Shown here: piece after piece, positions 1 to 6,726 of the stretch | Numbering within the stretch: the stretch's first letter is position 1 | Layout: every line of letters starts with the position of its first letter | The notes under the pieces: model-generated | Seen by the model: only the letters and a program-made list of their open reading frames with translations | Databases searched by the model: none | Told to the model about the DNA's origin: nothing | From: Rhodoferax sp. | GTDB lineage: Bacteria > Pseudomonadota > Gammaproteobacteria > Burkholderiales > Burkholderiaceae_C | Assembly: GCA_021737905.1 (NCBI GenBank) | Contig: JAIPDA010000115.1 | Coordinates: 1-7,348, forward strand | Reading direction: 5' to 3' | Length of the DNA: 7,348 nt | Position numbers and translations under genes: made by a program

Positions 1-1
1 T

Positions 2-79
2 GGATGGCGCGAAGACATTTGCTGGGTGCAAGGGGATGAGTGCGCGTGCACAGCGGGCAAGTGCCCGAAAGAGGCCTGA
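2..79 (+). CDS. 3' end of an unidentified cysteine-rich protein (partial)
   Basis: Frame 2 is open from the left edge to a TGA at 77-79, giving 25 residues. The tail contains four cysteines, in the arrangement CW, then DECACTAGKC, and ends in PKEA. Third codon positions are mostly G or C, about 18 of 25, which fits coding sequence of this genome better than frame 3, which is also open here and runs on to 200. The C-x-C-x4-C spacing could bind metal or form disulfides, but I do not recognise the family. No start is visible, so the gene must begin upstream of the window. The frame choice is inference from a very short stretch; the alternative is that this is non-coding upstream DNA. Confidence 0.35.
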   Translation, partial: GWREDICWVQGDECACTAGKCPKEA

Positions 80-248
80 AAAGGGCCTGCGAAACAGCCC
101 GAATGCTCTGAATTTCGGTGAAATCGCACTTCGTGTTTCATTGGATGAACTTTTAAACCTCAACGCCCGCTGTGGCGGGGGTTATGCAGACCTTCCCTAG
201 CAAACACCATTTCACAATGTTTCTTTTTTATTTGAGACCTTGCAGAAC
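80..248 (+). other. non-coding leader upstream of the SUMF1-like gene
   Basis: This stretch has lower GC than its surroundings and no convincing coding frame. It holds three short inverted repeats: AGGCC/GGCCT at 72-76 and 84-88 (straddling the preceding stop), ATTTC/GAAAT with a 3-base loop at 112-124, and CCCGC/GCGGG with a 4-base loop at 166-179. None is followed by a T tract, so none is a convincing terminator. A T-rich run at 221-233 lies just ahead of the next gene. I found no good pair of -35 and -10 boxes. A promoter for the downstream gene is expected here but cannot be placed. Confidence 0.4.
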
Positions 249-962
249 ATGAACACCCAGCTTGCACTTTTTTCATGGCGAACCAGCCTGGCGGGCTTGA
301 TGCTCTGCACCAGCGCCGCACTGGCCCAAGTCGGCGACAAGGTACGGCTGCCGGCTTTTGCCATCGACCGCACAGAGGTCACTATCGGTCAGTTTGAGCG
401 CTATGTGCGCGCCACAGGCACCGTGACCCGGGCAGAAAAAGAAGGAGGCGGTTTCGAATTCGGTGCCGGCTGGGAACGCCGCCCCGGCTGGTCCTGGCGT
501 GCACCCGATGGACAGCCCGCCAGTGCAGATTTGCCAGCGGTGCACCTGGACTTTGCCGAGGCCCAGGCCTATTGCCGCTGGGCCGGCGGGCGACTGCCGA
601 CAGGCGCCGAATGGCAAAGCGCCGGCTTCACTGAATTACGCGACGCACCCGAAAAACCCTGGGTCAAAGGCAAAACATACCCCTGGACCACTGGCGACAG
701 TCCGCAAGGCGCCAACACCAGCGAGCCCGACCCCTGGCCGCGTGCAGCCCCAGCCGGAGCCACCCGGCCCGGCGTCAACGGGCTCTACGACATGGGGGCC
801 AACGTTTGGGAATGGACGAGCGACGCCAAAGGCGATGAGCGCAGAACGGTCGGTGGCTCCTGGTGGTACGGCGCCTTCAACATGAAAGCCGATGTGCAAG
901 CCTACAAGCCGGCCGGGTTTTATGCGGTGTACATCGGCTTTCGCTGCGTGTACGCGCGCTAG
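249..962 (+). CDS. exported SUMF1/formylglycine-generating-enzyme-like protein lacking catalytic cysteines
   Basis: The 237-residue product begins with a probable Sec signal peptide: an Arg near residue 12, a hydrophobic core, and an ALA-Q cleavage site near residues 26-27, so it is probably periplasmic. The rest is one FGE-sulfatase (SUMF1/C-type-lectin-like) domain. Hallmarks are AIDRTEVTIGQF near the start, PAVHLDFAEAQAYCRWAGGRLPTGAEW in two parts around 538-614, NGLYDMGANVWEWTSD around 780-830, GGSWWYG at 852-872 and terminal GFRC at 936-947. In catalytic enzymes the segment after GGS carries two cysteines (C336 and C341 in human SUMF1). Here those positions are Tyr and Met, so sulfatase activation is unlikely. 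Similar GGSWWYG proteins include, as I recall, the NirV-type group seen near nitrite reductase genes; the true role is unknown. I chose the ATG at 249; an in-frame TTG at 240 is also possible. Neither has a strong ribosome binding site. The gene converges on ispF. Confidence 0.85.
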   Translation: MNTQLALFSWRTSLAGLMLCTSAALAQVGDKVRLPAFAIDRTEVTIGQFERYVRATGTVTRAEKEGGGFEFGAGWERRPGWSWRAPDGQPASADLPAVHLDFAEAQAYCRWAGGRLPTGAEWQSAGFTELRDAPEKPWVKGKTYPWTTGDSPQGANTSEPDPWPRAAPAGATRPGVNGLYDMGANVWEWTSDAKGDERRTVGGSWWYGAFNMKADVQAYKPAGFYAVYIGFRCVYAR

Positions 963-976
963 CGCAAAGCCGCTTG

Positions 977-995
977 AGCGCTGGCTCTCAGCGCT
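977..995. terminator. possible bidirectional hairpin between convergent genes
   Basis: AGCGCTG at 977-983 and CAGCGCT at 989-995 form a perfect 7-bp GC-rich stem with a 5-base loop. It lies 15 bases after the SUMF1-like stop and overlaps the ispF stop codon (988-990 on the minus strand). The position between converging genes suits a terminator serving both. There is no T tract on either strand, so it is not a standard intrinsic terminator and could be a chance repeat. Confidence 0.3.
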
Positions 996-1518
996 GCAGC
1001 AGCACCACGGCACGCGCTTCCATGCTCAGGCCCTCGCCTACCGGGCCCATTTTTTCAGCCGTTTTGGCTTTCACATTCACCGAATCCAAAGCCAGGCCCA
1101 AGGCGGTGGCAATACCACGCTGCATGGCCGGAATGTAGGGTGCGAGCTTGGGCGCCTGAGCGATGATGGTGCTGTCAATGTTGCCAATGGCCCAACCCGC
1201 CTGGCGCACCAGAGCGGCGGCTTCGACCAGCAGACGCATCGAATCAGCGCCCTTGAAGCGCGCATCGGTGTCAGGGAAATGCCGCCCGATGTCGCCCAGC
1301 GCCGCCGCGCCCAGCAAGGCATCCGTGATGGCGTGCAGCAGCACGTCGGCATCTGAATGACCGAGCAGACCTCGCTCATGCGGCACCTGCACGCCGCCCA
1401 GAATCAGCTTTCTGCCCGCCACCAAAGCATGCGTGTCCCAACCCTCGCCGATGCGAAAGGCGCAGACGGGCTGCTCAGCGGCGTTGGTGGCTGCGGGGGT
1501 AAGCGTAGGCAAGTTCAT
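988..1518 (-). CDS. ispF: 2-C-methyl-D-erythritol 2,4-cyclodiphosphate synthase
   Basis: IspF closes CDP-methylerythritol 2-phosphate to the 2,4-cyclodiphosphate with release of CMP, in the cytosolic MEP pathway to isopentenyl diphosphate. The 176-residue product aligns through its length with E. coli IspF from memory. The metal ligands correspond to D28 and H30 (in RIGEGWDTHAL) and H62 (in the HSDAD...LLH segment, E. coli D8, H10, H42). Also present are LLGAAALGDIGRHFPDTD, the FKGADS loop, the IIAQAPK strand and the C-terminal TAEKMGPVGEG...MEA segment that shapes the nucleotide pocket. It is about 17 residues longer than E. coli at the N terminus; the ATG at 1516-1518 is the first available start in this frame, and the extra residues look unstructured. 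The start lies 40 bases beyond the ispD stop, so the two genes are probably cotranscribed, ispD first. No strong ribosome binding site is visible. Confidence 0.97.
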   Translation of the reverse strand: MNLPTLTPAATNAAEQPVCAFRIGEGWDTHALVAGRKLILGGVQVPHERGLLGHSDADVLLHAITDALLGAAALGDIGRHFPDTDARFKGADSMRLLVEAAALVRQAGWAIGNIDSTIIAQAPKLAPYIPAMQRGIATALGLALDSVNVKAKTAEKMGPVGEGLSMEARAVVLLQR

Positions 1519-1558
1519 GAGTCAAACCAGTCAGTGTCTTCAAGGGCCAAGCGCCGCG

Positions 1559-2362
1559 TCAATGGCGACGGCTTTGCAGCAGCGCCTCGGCCAGCGCAAA
1601 ATCTTCAGGGTAAGTGATCTTCAGGTTGTGCGCGCCAGAGCGCACCAACCGGGGTGACAAACCCAGCGCTTCCATGGCGCTGGCCTCGTCGGTCACCGCC
1701 AAGCCGCGAGCCTGGGCCGCCAGCAAGGCGTCCAGCAAATCGCCCACGCGAAACATCTGCGGCGTTTGCGCCAGCCATTTACCGCCGCGCTCCAGCGTGG
1801 CGCTAACGCGCGGGTCTGCGTCTGCCCGTTCGGCCGGCGCTTGGACTTTGAGGGTGTCGGCCAGCGGTTGCGCCAGCAGGCCGCCTACGGGATCATGTTG
1901 GCACGCTGCGATCACCTGCCGGATTTGCGCTGGCGTGACCAGGCAACGCGCCGCATCATGCACCAGCACCCAGTCCCGGCGGGCGGCCGTACCAGCGGTG
2001 CCCAGCAAGGCATCTAAACCCTGGCGCACAGAGTCTGCACGGGTGGCGCCGCCGCAGCGAAATAAGGTTTCGCCGGGCCAACCAAAGCCCGGGAATACCG
2101 ATTCAAAGTCAGCATCGTCCGGGGAAATCACCACACAGAGCCCGGCCAGCGCAGTACCCAAGGCCCGAAAAGCCTGCACCGTGTGAACGACCATGGGCTG
2201 ACCGGCAAGCTGCTGGTATTGTTTGGCCAGATGAGGGGCGCCGGAGACAGCCGCACGGCTTCCAGTGCCAGCGCAGGGAATGAGCACAAACACACGGGCC
2301 GGTGGGACAGAAACCAAGTCGGGCGTGTCTGATTTCAATGATTTAACGGTCTGGGTACTCAT
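1559..2362 (-). CDS. ispD: 2-C-methyl-D-erythritol 4-phosphate cytidylyltransferase
   Basis: IspD couples CTP to methylerythritol 4-phosphate, giving CDP-methylerythritol and pyrophosphate, two steps before IspF in the MEP pathway. The 267-residue protein has the nucleotidyltransferase signature IPCAGTGSR (residues 28-36), KQY (47-49), the RADSV segment (108-112), VHDAARCL (134-141), ADTLK (168-172), R192 ahead of the AQTPQMF motif (198-204), TDEASAMEA (224-232) and NLKITYPED (246-254). R36, K47, R192 and K248 correspond to catalytic or binding residues R20, K27, R157 and K213 of E. coli. Two oddities: an N-terminal extension of roughly 17-20 residues before the first strand, and a glycine-rich loop between R36 and K47 that has ten residues where E. 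coli has six. Both are in frame. The ATG at 2360-2362 lacks a clear ribosome binding site. The gene is transcribed divergently from mfd and leads into ispF. Confidence 0.95.
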   Translation of the reverse strand: MSTQTVKSLKSDTPDLVSVPPARVFVLIPCAGTGSRAAVSGAPHLAKQYQQLAGQPMVVHTVQAFRALGTALAGLCVVISPDDADFESVFPGFGWPGETLFRCGGATRADSVRQGLDALLGTAGTAARRDWVLVHDAARCLVTPAQIRQVIAACQHDPVGGLLAQPLADTLKVQAPAERADADPRVSATLERGGKWLAQTPQMFRVGDLLDALLAAQARGLAVTDEASAMEALGLSPRLVRSGAHNLKITYPEDFALAEALLQSRRH

Positions 2363-2375
2363 TGGGCGATCATAG

Positions 2376-2381
2376 ATTCTA
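2376..2381 (-). promoter_or_regulatory. candidate -10 box for ispD-ispF
   Basis: On the minus strand these bases read TAGAAT, five of six matches to the sigma-70 -10 consensus, 14 bases ahead of the ispD start codon. The region 16-18 bases further upstream is GC-rich and has no good -35 box; it falls inside the palindrome at 2394-2419. If real, this promoter would give a nearly leaderless mRNA. The call is weak. Confidence 0.2.
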
Positions 2382-2393
2382 AAATCAGCCCTG

Positions 2394-2419
2394 CACCCCC
2401 CGTCGGCCGGCGTGGGGTG
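2394..2419. repeat. imperfect palindrome in the ispD-mfd divergent intergenic region
   Basis: CACCCC at 2394-2399 is mirrored by GGGGTG at 2414-2419. Inside these arms, after one mismatch (2400 with 2413), CG at 2401-2402 pairs with CG at 2411-2412 and C2404 pairs with G2409 around a GGCC centre. The two 11-base half-sites agree at 9 positions. The element sits between the candidate ispD -10 box and the candidate mfd -35 box, a usual position for an operator shared by divergent promoters. The inverted repeat is seen directly; a binding role is inference. Confidence 0.6.
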
Positions 2420-2420
2420 T

Positions 2421-2450
2421 TTGCCATTGGCGCTGCATTTTTTCGATACT
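2421..2450 (+). promoter_or_regulatory. mfd: candidate sigma-70 promoter for mfd-serB
   Basis: TTGCCA at 2421-2426 matches the -35 consensus at five of six bases, and GATACT at 2445-2450 matches the -10 at four of six, with an 18-base spacer. Transcription would start near 2457, leaving a leader of about 14 bases. GAG at 2463-2465 is a weak ribosome binding site candidate ahead of the ATG at 2471. It directly adjoins the palindrome on its upstream side. Confidence 0.35.
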
Positions 2451-2470
2451 CCGGTCCTAGCTGAGCATTC

Positions 2471-5400
2471 ATGGATTTACCCAAACTTGTCCCCGGCAAA
2501 CGCTTCACCTTGCCGCAACCCATAGGCTCGGCCGACGCCCTGCTGCTGGCCCGCCTGGGTCTGCGCGACAAAGCGCAAGGTCGGCTGACGGCCATCGTCA
2601 CGCCCGACGCCAGCACGGCGCAGCGCCTGCTCGATGAGATCGCTTTTTTTGCCCCGGCACTGCGCTGCGTGCTGTTTCCCGACTGGGAAACCCTGCCCTA
2701 TGACGCCTTTTCCCCGCACCAGGACCTGATCAGCGAGCGCCTGGCCACGCTCTGGCGCATCAGCCAGCGCGACAAGGACAGTGGCGCCGACCTGGTCATC
2801 GTGCCGGCCACCACGGCGCTGTACCGCCTGGCGCCGCCCAGCTTTCTGGCCGGCTACACCTTCGAGTTCAAGGTCAAGCAAAAGCTCGACGAAGCCAAAC
2901 TCAAAGCCCAACTCACGCTGGCGGGCTACAGCCATGTCACGCAGGTGGTCAGCCCCGGCGAATACGCCGTGCGCGGCGGCCTGATTGATCTGTTCCCCAT
3001 GGGCTCGCTGGTGCCTTACCGGGTGGACCTGTTCGATGACGAGGTCGACTCGATCCGCACCTTTGACCCCGACAGCCAGCGCAGCCTGTACCCGGTGCCT
3101 GAAGTGCGGCTGCTGCCGGGCCGCGAGTTCCCCATGGACGACGACGCACGCGCCAAGTTCCGTAACCGCTGGCGCGAGTTGCTGGACGGCGACCCGACCA
3201 AGAGCCGCATCTACAAAGACATGGGCAACGGCGTGGCGACTGCCGGCATCGAGTACTACCTGCCGCTGTTCTTTGAAGCAACTGCCACGGTGTTCGACTA
3301 CCTGGGCAGCCGGCCTGAAGACGCCACGGTGGTCTTGCACGGCGACCTGGAACCCGCGTTCCAGCGTTTCTGGCAGGACACCAAAGACCGCTACCGTCTG
3401 GTGCAAGGGGTGCCCGAGCGCGCGGCGCTGCCGCCGGAGTCGCTGTTTCTAGGCATTGAAGAGTTTTACGGCCGGGCCAATCATTACGCCCAACTGGCGC
3501 TGCGCACCGCCACCGCAGATGTCGCCGACAGCGCGCATTTTCAAAAGCTAGGCGAGATGTCGGTGGTGCGCGGCGCCGAAGACCCGCTGGCCAAACTCAA
3601 GCAGCACATGGCCGCCACCTCGCACCGCGTGCTGATCCTGGCCGAAAGCGACGGCCGGCGTGAAAGCCTGCTCGATTTTCTGCGCGCCAGCAATGTGTCG
3701 CCGCCGGCCTTCGACTCGCTGGAAGACTTTCAGACCAGCAACGCCAAACTGGGCATCGCCACCGCCGCGCTGGCAGAGGGCTTTAGCTGGCCTGAAAAAA
3801 ATATCGACTTCGTCACCGAAACCGAGCTGTTCGCCGCCGGCGTCACCATCCGCAGGCGCCACAAAAAACAAGAGCAGGTCAGTGACGTCGAGGCCTTGAT
3901 CAAGGACCTGAGCGAGCTCAAAGTGGGCGACCCGGTGGTGCACAGCGCGCACGGCATTGGCCGCTACAAGGGTCTGATCAACATGGACCTGGGTCAGGGC
4001 TCCAGCGAGTTCCTGCACTTGCAGTACGCCGACGAAGCCACGCTGTATGTGCCGGTCAGTCAGCTGCACCAGATCAGCCGCTACACCGGCGTCAGCGCCG
4101 ATGAAGCACCGCTGCACCGCCTGGGCAGCGGCCAATGGGAGAAAGCCAAGCGCCGCGCCGCAGAGCAGGTGCGCGACTCTGCCGCCGAGCTGCTCAATAT
4201 CTATGCGCGCCGCGCCGCTCGCGAGGGCCATGCCTTTCGCTACTCACCCAACGACTACGAAAGCTTTGCCAACGACTTCGGCTTTGAAGAAACCGCCGAC
4301 CAGCGCGCCGCCATCCATGCCGTCATTCAGGACATGATCAGCCCGCGGCCCATGGACAGGCTGGTCTGCGGCGACGTCGGCTTTGGCAAAACCGAAGTGG
4401 CGCTGCGAGCGGCCTTCATTGCGATCACCGGCGGCAAACAGGTGGCGCTGCTGGCGCCCACCACGCTGCTGGCCGAGCAGCATTACCAGACGCTGGTGGA
4501 CCGCTTTGCCAAATGGCCGGTCAAGGTGGCCGAGATGAGCCGCTTTCGCTCGGCCAAGGAAATCACCGCTGCCATCAAGGGTGTGGCCGACGGCACCATC
4601 GACATCATCGTCGGCACGCACAAGCTGCTCAGCCAGAACGTGAAGTTCCAACGCCTGGGGCTGCTCATCATTGACGAGGAACACCGCTTTGGCGTGCGTC
4701 ACAAAGAGACCATGAAGGCCTTTCGCGCCGAGGTCGATGTGCTCACGCTCACCGCCACGCCGATTCCGCGCACCCTGGGCATGGCGCTCGAAGGTCTGCG
4801 CGACCTGAGCGTGATTGCGACCGCGCCGCAGCGGCGCCTGGCCATCAAGACTTTTGTGCGCAGCGAGAGCAATGGCGTGATCCGCGAAGCTGTGCTGCGC
4901 GAACTCAAGCGCGGCGGGCAGGTTTACTTTTTGCACAATGAGGTCGACACCATCCAGAACCGCCGCGAAAAGCTAGAAGTCCTGCTGCCCGAAGCCCGCA
5001 TTGCGGTGGCGCACGGCCAGATGCCCGAGCGCGAGCTCGAGCGCGTGATGAAAGACTTTGTGGCGCAGCGCTACAACCTGCTGCTGTGCTCGACCATCAT
5101 TGAAACCGGCATTGACGTGGCCAGCGCCAACACCATCGTCATGGCGCGCGCCGACAAATTTGGCCTGGCGCAGCTGCATCAGTTGCGCGGGCGCGTGGGC
5201 CGCAGCCACCACCAAGCCTATGCCTACCTGATGGTGCCCGACATCGAAGGCCTGACCAAGCAGGCCAGCCAGCGGCTAGACGCGATCCAGCAGATGGAAG
5301 AACTCGGCTCGGGCTTTTACCTTGCCATGCACGACCTCGAAATTCGCGGTGCCGGCGAAGTGCTGGGCGAGAACCAGTCGGGCAATATGCTGGAAGTCGG

Positions 5401-5944
5401 CTTTCAGCTTTACAACGAGATGCTGTCTGAAGCCGTGCGCTGTCTTAAAGCCGGCATCGAGCCCGACCTGCTCAGCCCGCTGAGCGTGGCCACCGAGATC
5501 AATCTGCATGCGCCGGCGTTGCTGCCCGACGACTACTGCGGCGATGTGCATTTGCGATTGAGCTTTTACAAAAAACTGGCCACCGCCAAGACCGCCGACC
5601 AGATCGACAGCCTGCTCGAAGAAATCGTTGACCGCTTCGGCAAGTTGCCGCCGCAAGGCCAGACGCTGATCGACATGCACCGCCTGCGTGTGTTGGCCAA
5701 GCCTTACGGGGTGGTCAAAGTCGATGCCGCGCCCGGCGTGATCCACATCACCTTCCGCAAAGACCCGCCGATTGAGGCGATGGCGATCATGCATTTGATA
5801 CAGAAGAACAAGCACATCAAGCTCGCCGGCAACGACAAGCTGCGCATCGAGCGCGAATTGCCAGAACCCAAAGACCGTGCGCAGATGGTGCGCGATGTGC
5901 TGCGCTCGCTGGGCCAGCCGCGCGCCGAACCCGTCGTCGCCTGA
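2471..5944 (+). CDS. mfd: transcription-repair coupling factor Mfd
   Basis: Mfd is a cytosolic DNA translocase that recognises RNA polymerase stalled at lesions, pushes it off and recruits UvrA for nucleotide excision repair. The 1157-residue product is close to E. coli Mfd (1148) and appears intact. Residues 1 to about 340 form the UvrB-like module, including GEYAVRGG at 163-170 and the DEVDSIRTFD stretch after it, which belongs to the UvrA-contact region. The RNA polymerase interaction domain starts near K484 with VGDPVVHSAHGIGRYKG. The superfamily 2 motor, related to RecG, has Walker A GDVGFGKT (634-641), Walker B IDEEH (734-738), TATPIPRTL (761-769), ETGIDV (878-883) and motif VI QLRGRVGR (904-911). 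The C-terminal TRCF domain, which masks the UvrA site, covers about 1000-1110 and begins near INLHAPALLPDDY. The ATG at 2471 gives the usual N terminus. serB follows after 23 bases, probably on the same mRNA. Confidence 0.98.
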   Translation: MDLPKLVPGKRFTLPQPIGSADALLLARLGLRDKAQGRLTAIVTPDASTAQRLLDEIAFFAPALRCVLFPDWETLPYDAFSPHQDLISERLATLWRISQRDKDSGADLVIVPATTALYRLAPPSFLAGYTFEFKVKQKLDEAKLKAQLTLAGYSHVTQVVSPGEYAVRGGLIDLFPMGSLVPYRVDLFDDEVDSIRTFDPDSQRSLYPVPEVRLLPGREFPMDDDARAKFRNRWRELLDGDPTKSRIYKDMGNGVATAGIEYYLPLFFEATATVFDYLGSRPEDATVVLHGDLEPAFQRFWQDTKDRYRLVQGVPERAALPPESLFLGIEEFYGRANHYAQLALRTATADVADSAHFQKLGEMSVVRGAEDPLAKLKQHMAATSHRVLILAESDGRRESLLDFLRASNVSPPAFDSLEDFQTSNAKLGIATAALAEGFSWPEKNIDFVTETELFAAGVTIRRRHKKQEQVSDVEALIKDLSELKVGDPVVHSAHGIGRYKGLINMDLGQGSSEFLHLQYADEATLYVPVSQLHQISRYTGVSADEAPLHRLGSGQWEKAKRRAAEQVRDSAAELLNIYARRAAREGHAFRYSPNDYESFANDFGFEETADQRAAIHAVIQDMISPRPMDRLVCGDVGFGKTEVALRAAFIAITGGKQVALLAPTTLLAEQHYQTLVDRFAKWPVKVAEMSRFRSAKEITAAIKGVADGTIDIIVGTHKLLSQNVKFQRLGLLIIDEEHRFGVRHKETMKAFRAEVDVLTLTATPIPRTLGMALEGLRDLSVIATAPQRRLAIKTFVRSESNGVIREAVLRELKRGGQVYFLHNEVDTIQNRREKLEVLLPEARIAVAHGQMPERELERVMKDFVAQRYNLLLCSTIIETGIDVASANTIVMARADKFGLAQLHQLRGRVGRSHHQAYAYLMVPDIEGLTKQASQRLDAIQQMEELGSGFYLAMHDLEIRGAGEVLGENQSGNMLEVGFQLYNEMLSEAVRCLKAGIEPDLLSPLSVATEINLHAPALLPDDYCGDVHLRLSFYKKLATAKTADQIDSLLEEIVDRFGKLPPQGQTLIDMHRLRVLAKPYGVVKVDAAPGVIHITFRKDPPIEAMAIMHLIQKNKHIKLAGNDKLRIERELPEPKDRAQMVRDVLRSLGQPRAEPVVA

Positions 5945-5967
5945 AACCCGATCCAACCACCAAAGCC

Positions 5968-6708
5968 ATGACCACCATGAACGCCACCTCCAGTGCCAGC
6001 CTCCTTGAAACAAGCCCGGGCCTGGTCGTCAAACCCGGTACGCCACGCTTGCACCTGAGTGACTACAAACTCATTGCCTTTGACATGGATTCAACGCTCA
6101 TCAACATCGAATGCGTGGACGAGATCGCTGATGCGGTGGGCCGCAAGGCCGAAGTGGCCGCCATCACCGAAGCGGCGATGCGCGGTGAGATTGCCGACTA
6201 CAAGGAAAGTCTGCGCCTGCGCGTGGCCTTGCTCAAGGGCGTCAGCGTGGCCAGCATGGAAAGCGTTTACCGCGAGCGCTTGCGCCTGAACCCGGGCGCT
6301 GCCAAGCTGGTGGCCGCCTGCCAGCAAGCCGGCATGAAGGTGCTGCTGGTCAGCGGCGGTTTCACGTTTTTCGCAGACCGGGTGCGCGACACCCTGGGCA
6401 TTGACTACCTGCGCGCCAACGTGCTGGAGCAGGCGAACGGTCTGCTCACCGGCCGCATGGTCGATCAGCCCTGGGGTGACATTTGCGACGGCGCCGAAAA
6501 ACGCAAGATGCTGCTGCAAACCTGCGCCGACCTGGGCATCAGCGCCGAGCAGACGATTGCCATGGGCGACGGCGCCAACGACCTGCCCATGATGGGCGCA
6601 GCCGGCCTGTCAGTGGCTTATCGCGCCAAGCCGCAGGTGCGCGCCCAAGCCATGGTCGCCATCAACGAAGGTGGTCTGGACCGTTTGCTCGAAGTGCTCA
6701 ACGGCTGA
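5968..6708 (+). CDS. serB: phosphoserine phosphatase SerB
   Basis: SerB hydrolyses O-phospho-L-serine to serine and phosphate, the last step of serine synthesis from 3-phosphoglycerate. It is a cytosolic HAD-superfamily enzyme. The 246-residue product has motif I DMDST at 39-43, where D39 is the nucleophile and D41 the acid/base; motif II SGG at 129-131; a motif III lysine, probably K178 in the AEKRK segment; and motif IV GDGANDLPMM from residue 200, with D201 and D205 binding magnesium. The cap segment with the IECVDEIAD substrate loop follows motif I. There is no N-terminal ACT-like domain as in E. coli SerB (322 residues), only about 30 variable residues, so this is the short form. The start is ATG 5968; an in-frame ATG at 5977 is equally possible, and neither has a clear ribosome binding site. 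The 23-base gap from mfd suggests cotranscription. The gene ends in a duplicated 9-base unit containing the stop. Confidence 0.95.
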   Translation: MTTMNATSSASLLETSPGLVVKPGTPRLHLSDYKLIAFDMDSTLINIECVDEIADAVGRKAEVAAITEAAMRGEIADYKESLRLRVALLKGVSVASMESVYRERLRLNPGAAKLVAACQQAGMKVLLVSGGFTFFADRVRDTLGIDYLRANVLEQANGLLTGRMVDQPWGDICDGAEKRKMLLQTCADLGISAEQTIAMGDGANDLPMMGAAGLSVAYRAKPQVRAQAMVAINEGGLDRLLEVLNG

Positions 6709-6717
6709 AACGGCTGA
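6700..6717 (+). repeat. tandem duplication of the serB stop region
   Basis: AACGGCTGA occurs twice in direct tandem (6700-6708 and 6709-6717). Read in the serB frame, this is Asn-Gly-stop followed at once by Asn-Gly-stop, so a readthrough product would gain only three residues. It looks like a small slippage duplication. Confidence 0.7.
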
Positions 6718-6726
6718 AAAGTTTCA
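6706..6726. repeat. inverted repeat spanning both convergent stop codons
   Basis: TGAAAC at 6706-6711 and GTTTCA at 6721-6726 form a 6-bp stem with a 9-base loop; an alternative pairing is TGAAA at 6715-6719 with TTTCA at 6722-6726. The first arm contains the serB stop and the last three bases are the complement of the stop of the esterase-like gene. The stem is short and AT-rich, so a terminator role is doubtful. No other terminator is visible in this 15-base intergenic gap. Confidence 0.35.

Noticed and set aside
3..200. Frame 3 open reading frame from the left edge to a stop at 198-200
   Set aside because: Third-position GC is lower than in frame 2, the translation changes character along its length, and it covers the AT-richer leader. 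A short real protein cannot be fully excluded, but the support is weaker than for frame 2.
892..1356. Plus-strand frame of 154 codons across the SUMF1-like end and ispF
   Set aside because: It begins inside one real gene and runs antisense through ispF; its translation has no domain and it is explained by the complementary codon pattern.
2359..2616. Minus-strand frame of 85 codons covering the ispD-mfd intergenic region
   Set aside because: It overlaps the mfd start and the ispD start, would block the expected divergent promoters, and has no recognisable protein features.
2477..5944. Long open frames on the minus strand opposite mfd, several over 200 codons
   Set aside because: They lie antisense to a full-length conserved gene, have low-complexity Ala, Arg, Gln and His-rich translations with no known motifs, and are what GC-rich codon use produces by chance.
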